A DNA stretch of 64,000 nucleotides from Flavobacteriales bacterium 34_180_T64. Lineage in GTDB: Bacteria > Bacteroidota > Bacteroidia > Flavobacteriales > Flavobacteriaceae. Within the stretch, counting starts at the first letter, position 1. Each line of letters opens with the position of its first letter. A program made the translations under genes and the position numbers. The DNA lies in NCBI GenBank assembly GCA_002162765.1, contig MAAR01000019.1, forward strand, positions 1,572 to 65,571, read 5' to 3'. The notes beneath the pieces are model-generated. The model worked only from the letters and a program-made list of their open reading frames with translations, was not told the DNA's origin and made no database searches. Positions 43,471 through 51,659 of this stretch are shown piece by piece.

Positions 43471-44898
43471 ATGACTACTCCTTATTTAAAGCATTTTTTT
43501 TGCTGGTCCATGTGTTTCTTTTGTATTAATGCCTTTTCACAAAAAGAAATTAAGAGCAAAATAGTTGATTTTTCGACTTTACTGCCTATAGAAAGTGCTA
43601 GTATATATGTTAAAAACACAACTGTTGGAACTGTCAGTAATTCTGATGGAAAATTTGTTTTATTAGTTGATAAAGGATTTGAAAACGACACGCTCATTAT
43701 TTCATCTATTGGATTTAAAAGTTTTAAAAGTGTAATTAGCGCGTTCGAAAATGACGTTGAAATATATTTGGAAGAAGACATTGCTGCCTTAGATGAAATA
43801 GTTCTGTTGGCAGAACCTAGACCAACTACCGGAAATGAAATCGTACAAAAAGCAATTGGAAAGTTAGATGTTAACTTGCCAGAATTACCATATCTACAGA
43901 AAGGGTTTTTAAGACATAAAGAACGCAATAAAAAGGAATTTAAATGGCTCATAGAAAGTGCCATTACCTTATATGATTCTAGTTATGCTTCCGGCTCCAA
44001 TCAGAATTTGAAAATAAATGTTGATGAAGTCAGGAAAAGTTATGATTTGAGGGATGTTGATAGTATATTTTCATATTATTCCTATCTGAAACATAATGCT
44101 AAAAATATTAACCTTAAATCAAAACGACTCGATAGAGATACTATTGAAACTGCTTCTTTAATTAAAGCTATAAAATGGAATGATACACGAGTAAATGGTT
44201 TGGCGAACTTATTTAAAGGGCGACTAAATTTATTGAGAAACTCAAACATGTCTGAAGCTTTATTTGGTGAAAATATGCTTGATAAGCATCAGTTTGAATT
44301 GGATACAATATTAGTGGATAATGATCGAAAACTATATAAAATTAAAATCGCAAAAAGTAAAGATTTTGTGGGTCTAAATACTAAGAACATTTATAATGAA
44401 GGATATGAAGCAAACGGCTGGCTTTATATTTATTGGGATAATTATGCGGTTAAGAAAATTGAATATGAACTTGTTGCTGCTTCAGAGTCTCAAAAAGGAA
44501 GAAGTAAAACTTTATTTGATACACAGGTCAATCACAAACTAGTAATGACTTATATGGAGTATGAGGGTAAAATGTATCCTAATTATTTTTATTATGAAAC
44601 TCCTAAACTAGTTAATATTGGTTTTAAACCAACTAAAAAGCTAAGACGTGATGACGAATCTCGATATGATAAGGATGAACGGTACTATTATACAATTCAA
44701 GAAATCCTATTTACCGAAATCATTCTTGATCCAGAGCTTATAGATGAAAGTCTAAAGGGAGCATGGACCGAAGATATCTTTTCAAATAGACCTTATAACA
44801 AGGCCTTTTGGAAAAATTACAACGTGTTATTAGAAAGTGAAGAAGAGGAGAAGTTAATACAAGATTTAAGTAAACGCGCTTCACTCTTTAAACAATAA
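43471..44898 (+). CDS. Carboxypeptidase-regulatory-like domain protein (secreted)
   Basis: About 475 aa with a signal peptide (MTTPYLKHFFCWSMCFFCINAFSQ). An N-terminal CarboxypepD_reg-like beta-sandwich (about 25-110) contains VDFSTLLPIESASIYVKNTTVGTVSNSDGKF. A large C-terminal domain of about 350 residues, rich in aromatic and charged residues, has no family I recognise. In Bacteroidota this domain pair occurs in exported or outer-membrane proteins. An in-frame ATG exists at 43414, but those residues overlap the end of the dehydrogenase gene, so 43471 is chosen. Confidence 0.82.
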   Translation: MTTPYLKHFFCWSMCFFCINAFSQKEIKSKIVDFSTLLPIESASIYVKNTTVGTVSNSDGKFVLLVDKGFENDTLIISSIGFKSFKSVISAFENDVEIYLEEDIAALDEIVLLAEPRPTTGNEIVQKAIGKLDVNLPELPYLQKGFLRHKERNKKEFKWLIESAITLYDSSYASGSNQNLKINVDEVRKSYDLRDVDSIFSYYSYLKHNAKNINLKSKRLDRDTIETASLIKAIKWNDTRVNGLANLFKGRLNLLRNSNMSEALFGENMLDKHQFELDTILVDNDRKLYKIKIAKSKDFVGLNTKNIYNEGYEANGWLYIYWDNYAVKKIEYELVAASESQKGRSKTLFDTQVNHKLVMTYMEYEGKMYPNYFYYETPKLVNIGFKPTKKLRRDDESRYDKDERYYYTIQEILFTEIILDPELIDESLKGAWTEDIFSNRPYNKAFWKNYNVLLESEEEEKLIQDLSKRASLFKQ

Positions 44899-44917
44899 AA
44901 AAATAAAAATAAAATTA

Positions 44918-44976
44918 TTGTAAATACTGAATTCCTTTATATATTTGCAGCCTTAAAAATCTAAAAGAAGGGAGGT
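44918..44976 (+). promoter_or_regulatory. rpsU promoter and strong Shine-Dalgarno
   Basis: TTG at 44918-44920 and TATATTTG at 44940-44947 have 19 bases between them, close to the Bacteroidota consensus. GGGAGGT at 44970-44976 is a near-perfect Shine-Dalgarno with 9 bases to the rpsU ATG. Most other genes in the window have nothing like it. Published work in Flavobacterium describes S21 mRNA as retaining such a site and being autoregulated, since S21 helps hide the anti-Shine-Dalgarno. Confidence 0.85.
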
Positions 44977-44985
44977 TAAGATACT

Positions 44986-45180
44986 ATGTTAAGAATTCCA
45001 GTTAAAGAAGGAGAAAATATAGATAGAGCGTTAAAACGTTTCAAACGAAAGTTTGTTAAAACGACTATAAAAAATCAATTGCAAACACGAAAGCAATTTA
45101 CGAAACCCTCAGATGAACGTCGCGCTCAAATTCAAAAAGCACAATATGTTCAAGGTTTAAGAGATCAAGAAAATGTATAG
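44986..45180 (+). CDS. rpsU: 30S ribosomal protein S21
   Basis: A 64-aa basic ribosomal protein located near the 3' end of 16S rRNA on the small-subunit platform. The sequence MLRIPVKEGENIDRALKRFKRKF is the standard S21 start; the C-terminus is rich in Arg, Gln and Lys. Established work on Flavobacterium shows S21 contributes to sequestering the anti-Shine-Dalgarno, and its own mRNA keeps a strong Shine-Dalgarno for autoregulation. The gene here has that site (44970-44976) and a terminator just after it, so it is monocistronic. Confidence 0.95.
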   Translation: MLRIPVKEGENIDRALKRFKRKFVKTTIKNQLQTRKQFTKPSDERRAQIQKAQYVQGLRDQENV

Positions 45181-45202
45181 TGCCAATCTTCTATAAGAAT
45201 TA

Positions 45203-45235
45203 AAAAGTCCTGTACATACAGGGCTTTTTTTTATT
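45203..45235 (+). terminator. Intrinsic terminator after rpsU
   Basis: AGTCCTGT and ACAGGGCT form a stem (one mismatched or wobble pair) with a short ACAT loop followed by about eight Ts. Confidence 0.85.
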
Positions 45236-45311
45236 CAAAATCATTAAAGATATATCAAAGTCAAATATTACACATAAAGTTAGTACCTTTAATATACCTA
45301 ATAGCCAATAG

Positions 45312-46205
45312 ATGCCTTTCAAACCATTTACAGATTATTTGTTATACGAAAAGAAGTATTCAGAACTCACTATAATTTCTTATAGTAGAGATCTTGAAAG
45401 CTTTTTAGGGTTTATTAAAACGGATTATGATATGTCCAGTATTGATACAGTGAATTATCAACAAATAAGAAGCTGGATTGTTAATTTGGTTGAAAGCGGT
45501 ATAGCCAATAGAAGTATTAATAGAAAAGTATCTGCACTCAATTCATATTATAAATTTCTTATCAAGACTGAAACTATAACAGCGAATCCGCTTGCAAAGC
45601 ATAAGGCGCTAAAAACAAGCAAGAAGATTCAAATTCCTTTTTCAGAACAAGAACTGAAAACTGTTTTAAATGAATTGCAATTCGAAACCAGTTTTGAAGG
45701 ATTAAGAGATCGTTTAATAATTGAACTGTTCTACGCGACAGGTATACGTCGAATTGAACTGATACAAATTAAGATGTCAGATATAGATGATTCTAATAAA
45801 ACGTTGAAAGTATTAGGTAAAAGAAATAAGGAGCGAATTATTCCGTTAATTGATTCTGTTGTAACAAGCATTCAAAATTATAAAAATGCTAGAAATAGTT
45901 TAGAAGTTATTCAAGATGCATCCTATCTCTTTTTAACGAAGAAAGGTGCGAAAATCTATGAAACACTTGTTTACAGAATTATAAATGATTATTTTAGTAA
46001 AGCATCTGCAAAAGTAAAACGAAGTCCTCATATTTTGAGACACTCTTTTGCGACGCATTTATTGAACCAAGGTGCAAATCTAAATGCTGTTAAAGAACTT
46101 CTTGGACATTCAAGTTTGGCGGCGACCCAAGTTTATACACATAATAGTATAGCAGAATTAAAAAAGGTGTATTCAAATTCGCATCCAAGAAGTAAAACAG
46201 ATTAA
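45312..46205 (+). CDS. Tyrosine site-specific recombinase, XerC/XerD-like
   Basis: A 297-aa lambda-integrase-type recombinase. The N-terminal SAM-like core-binding domain (about 1-95) is followed by the catalytic domain. Arg146 (TGIRRIEL), Lys170, His240 and Arg243 (HILRHSFATHLL), His266 (LGHSSLA) and Tyr275 (QVYTH) form the full active-site set. The lengths and the ILRHSFATHLLNQGANLNAVKELLGHSSLAATQVYTH block fit XerC/XerD rather than a phage integrase. It should resolve chromosome dimers at dif. The position beside rpsU and hpf is usual in Flavobacteria. Confidence 0.88.
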   Translation: MPFKPFTDYLLYEKKYSELTIISYSRDLESFLGFIKTDYDMSSIDTVNYQQIRSWIVNLVESGIANRSINRKVSALNSYYKFLIKTETITANPLAKHKALKTSKKIQIPFSEQELKTVLNELQFETSFEGLRDRLIIELFYATGIRRIELIQIKMSDIDDSNKTLKVLGKRNKERIIPLIDSVVTSIQNYKNARNSLEVIQDASYLFLTKKGAKIYETLVYRIINDYFSKASAKVKRSPHILRHSFATHLLNQGANLNAVKELLGHSSLAATQVYTHNSIAELKKVYSNSHPRSKTD

Positions 46206-46251
46206 CTATTGTCTCACTAAAAAAAGAGTAGTATGAAATGAGCCATGAATA

Positions 46252-46279
46252 ATTATTGTTAGCAACGATAATGGTTTTT
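46252..46279 (+). terminator. Probable terminator after xer gene
   Basis: ATTATTGTT pairs with AACGATAAT as nine pairs (one G-U) around a three-base AGC loop, followed by GGTTTTT. The stem is A/T-rich, so the prediction is moderate. Confidence 0.5.
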
Positions 46280-46323
46280 GGTGAATTACATCTGACCGAT
46301 TTAATAACTTAAAAAATAAACAG

Positions 46324-46626
46324 ATGAAAGTAAACACACAATCAGTAAATTTTAATGCGGACCAAAAACTGATAGATTTTATTCAAAAGCGAATGGATAA
46401 GTTAGATATGTTTTATGATAAAGTGATTCAATCAGATGTATATTTAAAACTTGAAAATACAAGTGAAAAGAAAAATAAAATATTTGAAGCCAGAGTAAAT
46501 GTTCCTGGTGATAGTTTTGTAGTAAAGAAGCAATGCAAATCATTTGAAGAAGGGGCAGATATGGCAGTTTCATCTCTAGAAAGGCAATTAAAAAAGCGAA
46601 AAGAGAAATTAAGAGCACATATCTGA
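46324..46626 (+). CDS. hpf: Ribosome hibernation factor, short HPF/RaiA-like
   Basis: A 100-aa short HPF/RaiA-type protein that binds the 30S A/P site region and helps inactivate or dimerise idle ribosomes. The alpha-beta-beta-beta-alpha fold is visible: MKVNTQSVNFNADQKLIDFIQKRMDKLDMF, VYLKLENTSEKKNKIFEARVNVPGDSFVVKK and EGADMAVSSLERQLKKRKEKLR. It lacks the long C-terminal extension of long HPF. It lies directly before the tRNA/tuf operon. Confidence 0.88.
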   Translation: MKVNTQSVNFNADQKLIDFIQKRMDKLDMFYDKVIQSDVYLKLENTSEKKNKIFEARVNVPGDSFVVKKQCKSFEEGADMAVSSLERQLKKRKEKLRAHI

Positions 46627-46646
46627 TAAAATTTTTCAAAAAATGC

Positions 46647-46676
46647 TTTGAATAAAAGAATAAATCTCTACATTTG
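46647..46676 (+). promoter_or_regulatory. Consensus promoter of tRNA-tuf operon
   Basis: TTTG at 46647-46650 and TACATTTG at 46669-46676 with 18 bases between them: a full Bacteroidota -33/-7 promoter, the best in the window, as expected for a heavily transcribed operon. Confidence 0.8.
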
Positions 46677-46677
46677 C

Positions 46678-46708
46678 AGTCCGTTAGAAATAGCGGGCTT
46701 TTTTATTG
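46678..46708 (+). promoter_or_regulatory. GAAA-capped hairpin with T tract in the tRNA leader
   Basis: AGTCCGTTA and TAGCGGGCT pair as nine consecutive pairs (two G-U) around a GAAA tetraloop, followed by TTTTTATT. The hairpin starts within a few bases of the expected transcript start and ends before tRNA-Thr. It has the form of an intrinsic terminator or attenuator. It could instead protect the 5' end or belong to the upstream hpf transcript. Confidence 0.55.
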
Positions 46709-46726
46709 CGAAAAAAGTAACAAAAA

Positions 46727-46800
46727 GCCGATGTAGCTCAGCTGGCTAGAGCAGCTGATTTGTAATCAGCAGGTCGTGGGTTCGAGTCCCTCCATCGGCT
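46727..46800 (+). tRNA. tRNA-Thr(TGT)
   Basis: 74-nt cloverleaf: acceptor GCCGATG/CATCGGC with discriminator T, D-arm TAGCTCAGCTGG, anticodon loop TTTGTAA with TGT at 46761-46763 reading ACA, and T-arm GGTTCGAGTCC. CCA is not encoded. It is the first gene of the tRNA-tuf operon. Confidence 0.95.
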
Positions 46801-46878
46801 CTTAAAATACTTGAGGAATTAAGTGTTTTGAAACTTGAAAATCAACTTAGGAATGTATGTCATTTTTAATTGATTGAA

Positions 46879-46894
46879 GTTCTTTAAAATGTTG
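46879..46894 (+). promoter_or_regulatory. boxA-like sequence between tRNAs
   Basis: GTTCTTTAAAATGTTG resembles the boxA antitermination signal (E. coli TGCTCTTTAACA) and the similar element in flavobacterial rRNA leaders (recollection). It lies in the 114-base spacer between tRNA-Thr and tRNA-Tyr. Confidence 0.35.
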
Positions 46895-46914
46895 ATGATA
46901 TTAAAAAGAAGAAA

Positions 46915-46996
<82 letters not shown>

Positions 46997-47021
46997 CTTT
47001 TTTAATATAGACCTTAATATT

Positions 47022-47094
47022 GCGAGAGTAGCTCAGTTGGTAGAGCGTCAGCCTTCCAAGCTGAATGTCGCCGGTTCGAACCCGGTCTCTCGCT
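47022..47094 (+). tRNA. tRNA-Gly(TCC)
   Basis: 73 nt. Acceptor GCGAGAG/CTCTCGC with discriminator T, D-arm TAGCTCAGTTGG, anticodon loop CTTCCAA reading GGA, and T-arm CGGTTCGAACCCG. Confidence 0.95.
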
Positions 47095-47105
47095 CTATTT
47101 TTTAA

Positions 47106-47177
47106 GCCGGTGTAGCTCAGGGGTAGAGCGTTTCCTTGGTAAGGAAGAGGTCACGAGTTCAAATCTCGTCATTGGCT
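47106..47177 (+). tRNA. tRNA-Thr(GGT)
   Basis: 72 nt. Acceptor GCCGGTG/CATTGGC with two G-U pairs and discriminator T. The anticodon stem TTTCC/GGAAG holds the loop TTGGTAA with anticodon GGT reading ACC. It is the second threonine isoacceptor in the operon, followed by tuf. Confidence 0.93.
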
Positions 47178-47238
47178 CATTTATAATGTATAGAATTAAA
47201 TTGAACATTAATATAAATAAGATTAAAATAAATTAAAC

Positions 47239-48426
47239 ATGGCAAAGGCAACTTTCGATCGTTCAAAACCACACCTTAACATAGGTACAATTGGACACGT
47301 AGATCACGGTAAAACAACTTTAACTGCTGCTATTACTAAAGTATTAGCTGATGCAGGTTTATCAAGCGCAATGAGCTTTGATCAAATTGACAACGCTCCT
47401 GAAGAAAAAGAAAGAGGTATTACAATTAATACTTCACATGTAGAATATGCAACAGCAAATCGTCATTACGCGCACGTTGACTGCCCAGGTCACGCCGATT
47501 ACGTAAAGAACATGGTTACTGGTGCTGCACAAATGGATGGTGCTATCTTAGTTGTTGCGGCAACAGATGGTCCTATGCCTCAAACTCGTGAGCATATCCT
47601 TTTAGGACGTCAAGTAGGTATTCCTCGTATGGTTGTATTCATGAATAAAGTGGATATGGTTGATGATGATGAATTATTAGAATTAGTAGAAATGGAAATT
47701 AGAGAATTATTATCATTCTACGAATATGATGGTGATAATGGTCCTGTAATTGCTGGTTCAGCTTTAGGTGCACTTAACGGTGAACAAAAATGGGTTGATA
47801 CTGTAATGGAATTAATGGAGTCTGTTGATAGCTGGATTGAAGAGCCAACACGTGAAGTTGACAAGCCATTCTTAATGCCAATTGAAGATGTATTCTCAAT
47901 TACTGGTCGTGGAACTGTTGCAACAGGGCGTATTGAAACTGGTGTAGCTAACACAGGAGATCCAGTTGAGATCATTGGTATGGGTGCTGAGAAATTAACA
48001 TCTACTGTTACTGGTATTGAAATGTTCCGTCAAATCCTTGATAGAGGTGAAGCTGGTGATAATGCTGGTATCTTATTAAGAGGTATTGAGAAATCTCAAA
48101 TCTCTAGAGGTATGGTTATTTGTAAGCCAGGTTCAGTAACACCACACGCTAAATTTAAAGCTGAGGTTTACGTACTTAAGAAAGAAGAAGGTGGACGTCA
48201 CACGCCATTCCATAATAACTACCGTCCACAGTTTTACGTACGTACAACGGATGTAACTGGAAACATTGCGCTTCCTGATGGAGTTGAAATGGTGATGCCT
48301 GGAGATAACCTTACTATTACTGTTGAACTTATTCAGCCAATTGCAATGAACATAGGTTTACGTTTTGCAATTCGTGAAGGTGGTAGAACAGTAGGAGCTG
48401 GTCAGGTTACTGAAATATTAGACTAA
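47239..48426 (+). CDS. tuf: Elongation factor Tu
   Basis: EF-Tu delivers aminoacyl-tRNA to the ribosomal A site as a GTP complex. The 395-aa sequence has P-loop GHVDHGKT (19-26), switch [26 protein letters not shown] and NKVDMVD. The GAL-type G5 is in [10 protein letters not shown]. Domains 2 and 3 follow, ending [11 protein letters not shown]. Bases before the ATG show no Shine-Dalgarno, only an A-rich stretch, normal for Bacteroidota. It shares an operon with four upstream tRNAs and probably the tRNA-Trp downstream. Confidence 0.98.
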   Translation: MAKATFDRSKPHLNIGTIGHVDHGKTTLTAAITKVLADAGLSSAMSFDQIDNAPEEKERGITINTSHVEYATANRHYAHVDCPGHADYVKNMVTGAAQMDGAILVVAATDGPMPQTREHILLGRQVGIPRMVVFMNKVDMVDDDELLELVEMEIRELLSFYEYDGDNGPVIAGSALGALNGEQKWVDTVMELMESVDSWIEEPTREVDKPFLMPIEDVFSITGRGTVATGRIETGVANTGDPVEIIGMGAEKLTSTVTGIEMFRQILDRGEAGDNAGILLRGIEKSQISRGMVICKPGSVTPHAKFKAEVYVLKKEEGGRHTPFHNNYRPQFYVRTTDVTGNIALPDGVEMVMPGDNLTITVELIQPIAMNIGLRFAIREGGRTVGAGQVTEILD

Positions 48427-48449
48427 ATAAAATAATCTAAATATTAATT

Positions 48450-48478
48450 AAGGTGTCTTGTTTTTGCGAGACGCCTTG
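48450..48478 (+). terminator. Hairpin between tuf and tRNA-Trp
   Basis: AAGGTGTCTTG and CGAGACGCCTT make an 11-pair stem with two G-U pairs and a TTTTTG loop. Only GATTTATATTTA follows, so it is a weak terminator or a processing hairpin before tRNA-Trp. Confidence 0.5.
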
Positions 48479-48488
48479 ATTTATATTT

Positions 48489-48561
48489 ACGGGTTTAGCT
48501 CAGTTGGTAGAGCACTGGTCTCCAAAACCAGGTGTCGTGAGTTCGAGTCTCTCAACCCGTG
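48489..48561 (+). tRNA. tRNA-Trp(CCA)
   Basis: 73 nt. Acceptor ACGGGTT/AACCCGT with discriminator G, anticodon stem CTGGT/ACCAG with loop CTCCAAA reading UGG, and T-arm GAGTTCGAGTCTC. The secE ATG follows 15 bases after its end. Confidence 0.95.
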
Positions 48562-48576
48562 CAAATAAAAAATCAA

Positions 48577-48771
48577 ATGGCAGGAATTGTAAACTATATA
48601 AAAGAATCATTCGACGAATTGAAGAATAATGTGTCATGGCCAACTTGGACAGAAGCGCAAAGTCTAACTATTTTAGTGGCTGTATTTTCGATTATCTTTT
48701 CTCTCGCTATTTGGGGAGTAGATTCTGTTTTTAGTCGAGTTATTAAATCATTTTTTAGCTGGATTAACTAA
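48577..48771 (+). CDS. secE: Preprotein translocase subunit SecE
   Basis: SecE clamps SecY in the inner-membrane translocase. The 64-aa short form has an amphipathic start (MAGIVNYIKESFDELKNNVSWPTW) with the conserved VSWPTW motif, and one membrane helix (about 31-54). A frame start 18 bases upstream lies inside the tRNA-Trp gene and is rejected. It is the normal neighbour of nusG. Confidence 0.95.
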   Translation: MAGIVNYIKESFDELKNNVSWPTWTEAQSLTILVAVFSIIFSLAIWGVDSVFSRVIKSFFSWIN

Positions 48772-48785
48772 ATAAAAATATTTGA

Positions 48786-49343
48786 ATGTCTGAAACTAGT
48801 GTAAATAAAAAGTGGTACGTTGTTAGAGCCGTAAGTGGTCAGGAAAACAAAATCAAAGCCTATATCGAGAATGAAATAGCTCGTTTAGGATTAGAAGATT
48901 TTGTGGATCAGGTTTTGGTTCCTACCGAAAAAGTGATTCAGATACGTAATGGTAAGAAAATAAATAAAGAGAAAGTTTATTTTCCAGGTTACATTATGAT
49001 TCAAGCAAATTTGAGTGGGGAAATACCACATATTATAAAGTCAATAACAAATGTTATTGGGTTTTTAGGTGAAACCAAAGGTGGTGAACCTGTACCGTTA
49101 AGACAGTCTGAAGTAAATAGAATGTTAGGTAAAGTTGATGAGTTATCAGTTGATGCTGATGCAAATATTGCGATACCTTTTACTATTGGTGAAACTGTGA
49201 AAGTAATTGATGGACCATTTAATGGATTTGATGGTACTATTGAAAAGATAAATGAAGAAAAGCGTAAACTTGAAGTAATGGTTAAAATTTTCGGAAGAAA
49301 AACACCATTAGAATTAAGTTATATGCAAGTAGAAAAAGTTTAA
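48786..49343 (+). CDS. nusG: Transcription termination/antitermination factor NusG
   Basis: NusG binds RNA polymerase to control elongation and couples it to Rho or the ribosome. The 185-aa protein has the NGN domain (KKWYVVRAVSGQENKIKAYIENE through VIGFLGE) and a C-terminal KOW domain (IGETVKVIDGPFNGFDGTIEKINEEKRKLEVMVKIFGRKTPLEL). Length and sequence are ordinary. It lies in the usual secE-nusG-rplK-rplA series. Confidence 0.97.
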   Translation: MSETSVNKKWYVVRAVSGQENKIKAYIENEIARLGLEDFVDQVLVPTEKVIQIRNGKKINKEKVYFPGYIMIQANLSGEIPHIIKSITNVIGFLGETKGGEPVPLRQSEVNRMLGKVDELSVDADANIAIPFTIGETVKVIDGPFNGFDGTIEKINEEKRKLEVMVKIFGRKTPLELSYMQVEKV

Positions 49344-49416
49344 TAAGTTGTTACAACATATATAGTATTTCTTTTTTGCTTCCAATTTAAAAGAGATACA
49401 AACTAAATTAATTAAA

Positions 49417-49857
49417 ATGGCAAAAGAATTAGGTAAAGTAGTTAAATTACAAGTTCGGGGAGGTGCTGCGAATCCGTCGCCACCAGTTGGACCCGCTTTA
49501 GGAGCTGCCGGAGTTAATATCATGGAATTTTGCAAACAGTTTAATGCTAGAACTCAGGACAAACCTGGAAAAGTATTACCTGTAGTAATTTCTGTGTACA
49601 AAGACAAATCATTTGATTTCGTCATCAAAACTCCTCCAGCTGCAGTTCAATTATTGGAAGCGGCCAAAGTAAAAAAAGGATCTGGAGAACCGAACAGAAA
49701 AAAAGTAGCAAAAGTAACTTGGGATCAAGTTAAAACTATTGCAGAAGACAAAATGGTAGACTTAAATGCGTTTACTATTGATTCTGCTATGAAAATGGTT
49801 GCTGGTACTGCAAGATCGATGGGAATAACAGTTAAAGGTGGAACATCACCTAACTAA
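49417..49857 (+). CDS. rplK: 50S ribosomal protein L11
   Basis: A 146-aa protein of the GTPase-associated centre, binding 23S rRNA and the L10-L12 stalk base. The start [20 protein letters not shown] and the C-terminal [12 protein letters not shown] are standard. First gene of the L11-L1-L10-L12 group; no r-protein leader motif could be confirmed by eye. Confidence 0.97.
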   Translation: MAKELGKVVKLQVRGGAANPSPPVGPALGAAGVNIMEFCKQFNARTQDKPGKVLPVVISVYKDKSFDFVIKTPPAAVQLLEAAKVKKGSGEPNRKKVAKVTWDQVKTIAEDKMVDLNAFTIDSAMKMVAGTARSMGITVKGGTSPN

Positions 49858-49868
49858 AATTTTTTGAA

Positions 49869-50558
49869 ATGGCAAGAATGACAAAAAAGCAAAAAGATGC
49901 AAGAGCAAAAGTTGAGAAAAACAAACTTTACACTCTTGAAGAAGCTTCGGCTTTACTAAAAGAAATTACCTATACAAAATTTGACGCGTCTGTAGATTTA
50001 GCTATAAGACTTGGAGTAGATCCTCGTAAGGCAAATCAAATGGTAAGAGGTGTAGTTTCTTTACCTCATGGAACTGGAAAGGACATGAAAGTATTGGCCT
50101 TAGTAACTCCAGATAAAGAAGCAGAAGCTAAAGAAGCCGGCGCTGATTATGTTGGGTTAGATGAATACCTTGAAAAAATTAAAGGTGGTTGGACAGATGT
50201 TGACGTTATCGTTACTATGCCAAGCATCATGGGTAAATTAGGACCGTTAGGTAGAGTATTAGGACCAAGAGGTTTAATGCCAAATCCTAAAACAGGAACA
50301 GTAACTATGGATGTTGCTAAAGCTGTAACTGAAGTTAAAGCAGGTAAGATTGATTTTAAAGTTGATAAAACAGGTATTATACACGCTCCAATAGGGAAAG
50401 CATCATTTAGTGCTGACAAATTGGTTGGAAATGCGAATGAGTTGTTATCGACTATAATGAAATTGAAGCCTACATCTTCAAAAGGAACTTATATGAAAAG
50501 CGTTTTTATGTCTAGTACTATGAGTCCGAGTATAGCAGTAGAAACAAGAAATAATTAA
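49869..50558 (+). CDS. rplA: 50S ribosomal protein L1
   Basis: A 229-aa L1-stalk protein that helps release deacylated tRNA. The [35 protein letters not shown] and [14 protein letters not shown] segments are diagnostic. It is 11 bases after rplK and 19 bases before rplJ. Confidence 0.97.
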   Translation: MARMTKKQKDARAKVEKNKLYTLEEASALLKEITYTKFDASVDLAIRLGVDPRKANQMVRGVVSLPHGTGKDMKVLALVTPDKEAEAKEAGADYVGLDEYLEKIKGGWTDVDVIVTMPSIMGKLGPLGRVLGPRGLMPNPKTGTVTMDVAKAVTEVKAGKIDFKVDKTGIIHAPIGKASFSADKLVGNANELLSTIMKLKPTSSKGTYMKSVFMSSTMSPSIAVETRNN

Positions 50559-50577
50559 GCAGTAAAACTTTTATATT

Positions 50578-51099
50578 ATGACAAGAGAAGAAAAATCACA
50601 AGTTATTGAAGAGTTGACTGCGCAATTAGCTGATAATACAAATATATACTTAACAGATATATCTGGATTAAATGCAGGAAACACTTCAGATTTACGTAGA
50701 GCTTGTTTTAAAGCTGACGTAAAATTAGCTGTTGTTAAGAATACCTTATTAGTAAAAGCAATGGACGCTTCAGATAGAGATTTTGGAGATTTACCATCGG
50801 TACTAAAAGGGAATACTTCAGTTATGTATTCTGAAACTGGAAATGCTCCAGCTAAAGTAATTAAAGCATTCCGTAAAAAAGCTGAAAAGCCTTTATTGAA
50901 AGGGGCTTTTATAGAGGAATCAGTTTACATTGGTGATGAGCAATTAGATATGTTAGTTGATATCAAGTCTAAAGAAGAGTTGATAGGAGAAATTGTAGGC
51001 TTATTACAGTCTCCAGCTAAGAATGTTATTTCTGCACTTAAATCAGGTGGTGGAACAATAGCAGGAATTATCAAAACATTATCCGAAAAAGAAGGATAA
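50578..51099 (+). CDS. rplJ: 50S ribosomal protein L10
   Basis: A 173-aa stalk protein that holds L12 dimers on its C-terminal helix. MTREEKSQVIEELTAQLADN, the VKNTLLVKAM and the LKGAFIEE segments are typical. The C-terminal part (ALKSGGGTIAGIIKTLSEKEG) is the L12-binding tail. Confidence 0.96.
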   Translation: MTREEKSQVIEELTAQLADNTNIYLTDISGLNAGNTSDLRRACFKADVKLAVVKNTLLVKAMDASDRDFGDLPSVLKGNTSVMYSETGNAPAKVIKAFRKKAEKPLLKGAFIEESVYIGDEQLDMLVDIKSKEELIGEIVGLLQSPAKNVISALKSGGGTIAGIIKTLSEKEG

Positions 51100-51159
51100 T
51101 CAAAATAGTACGCACTTAAACAAATTATATTTTATTAAAATTATTAAAAACGATAGAAA

Positions 51160-51537
51160 ATGGCAGATTTAAAAGATTTCGCAGAACAATTAGTTAACTT
51201 AACAGTAAAAGAAGTTAACGAATTAGCAACAATATTAAAGGACGAATACGGTATCGAACCAGCAGCAGCAGCAGTAGCTGTAGCAGCAGGTGGTGGAGCT
51301 GCTGGCGGAGAAGCTGCAGAAGAACAAACTGAATTCGACGTAATCCTTAAAGCCGCTGGTGGTTCTAAATTAGCAGTTGTAAAATTAGTTAAGGAATTAA
51401 CTGGTTTAGGATTGAAAGAAGCTAAAGGTTTAGTTGATGATGCGCCAAGTGCAATCAAAGAAGGTGTTTCTAAAGACGAAGCTGAAGGTTTAAAAACTTC
51501 TTTAGAAGAAGCAGGAGCTGAGGTTGAGCTTAAGTAA
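51160..51537 (+). CDS. rplL: 50S ribosomal protein L7/L12
   Basis: A 125-aa stalk protein that recruits translation GTPases. An N-terminal dimerisation helix (about 1-33), an Ala/Gly-rich hinge (about 38-55, [20 protein letters not shown]) and the C-terminal domain ([39 protein letters not shown]) are all present. A hairpin follows before rpoB. Confidence 0.97.
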   Translation: MADLKDFAEQLVNLTVKEVNELATILKDEYGIEPAAAAVAVAAGGGAAGGEAAEEQTEFDVILKAAGGSKLAVVKLVKELTGLGLKEAKGLVDDAPSAIKEGVSKDEAEGLKTSLEEAGAEVELK

Positions 51538-51557
51538 GCTTAACTAACCTACAATTT

Positions 51558-51601
51558 ATGGTTTAGGTCTGGAGATTATCTCTATGACCTAAACCCTTTT
51601 G
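51558..51601 (+). terminator. Hairpin between rplL and rpoB
   Basis: GGTTTAGGTC and GACCTAAACC form a 10-bp perfect stem with an internal AGA/TCT pairing in the loop, followed by CTTTTGTG. This is where an attenuator or partial terminator is commonly found between the L12 and polymerase genes. Confidence 0.6.
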
Positions 51602-51659
51602 TGTATATTAATGTTATGTACACGTATAAAATAATTTTTAATCAAAATCTCGTTCATCG

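Noticed and set aside
43482..43964. 160-codon minus-strand frame inside the CarboxypepD-reg gene
   Set aside because: It lies fully opposite a convincing secreted protein gene and has no upstream signals or recognisable domain.
45312..46205. Tyrosine recombinase as mark of a prophage or integrative element
   Set aside because: Sequence type, active-site set and the rpsU/hpf context fit a housekeeping XerC/XerD; no attachment site or phage genes are near, despite the tRNAs at 46727-47177.
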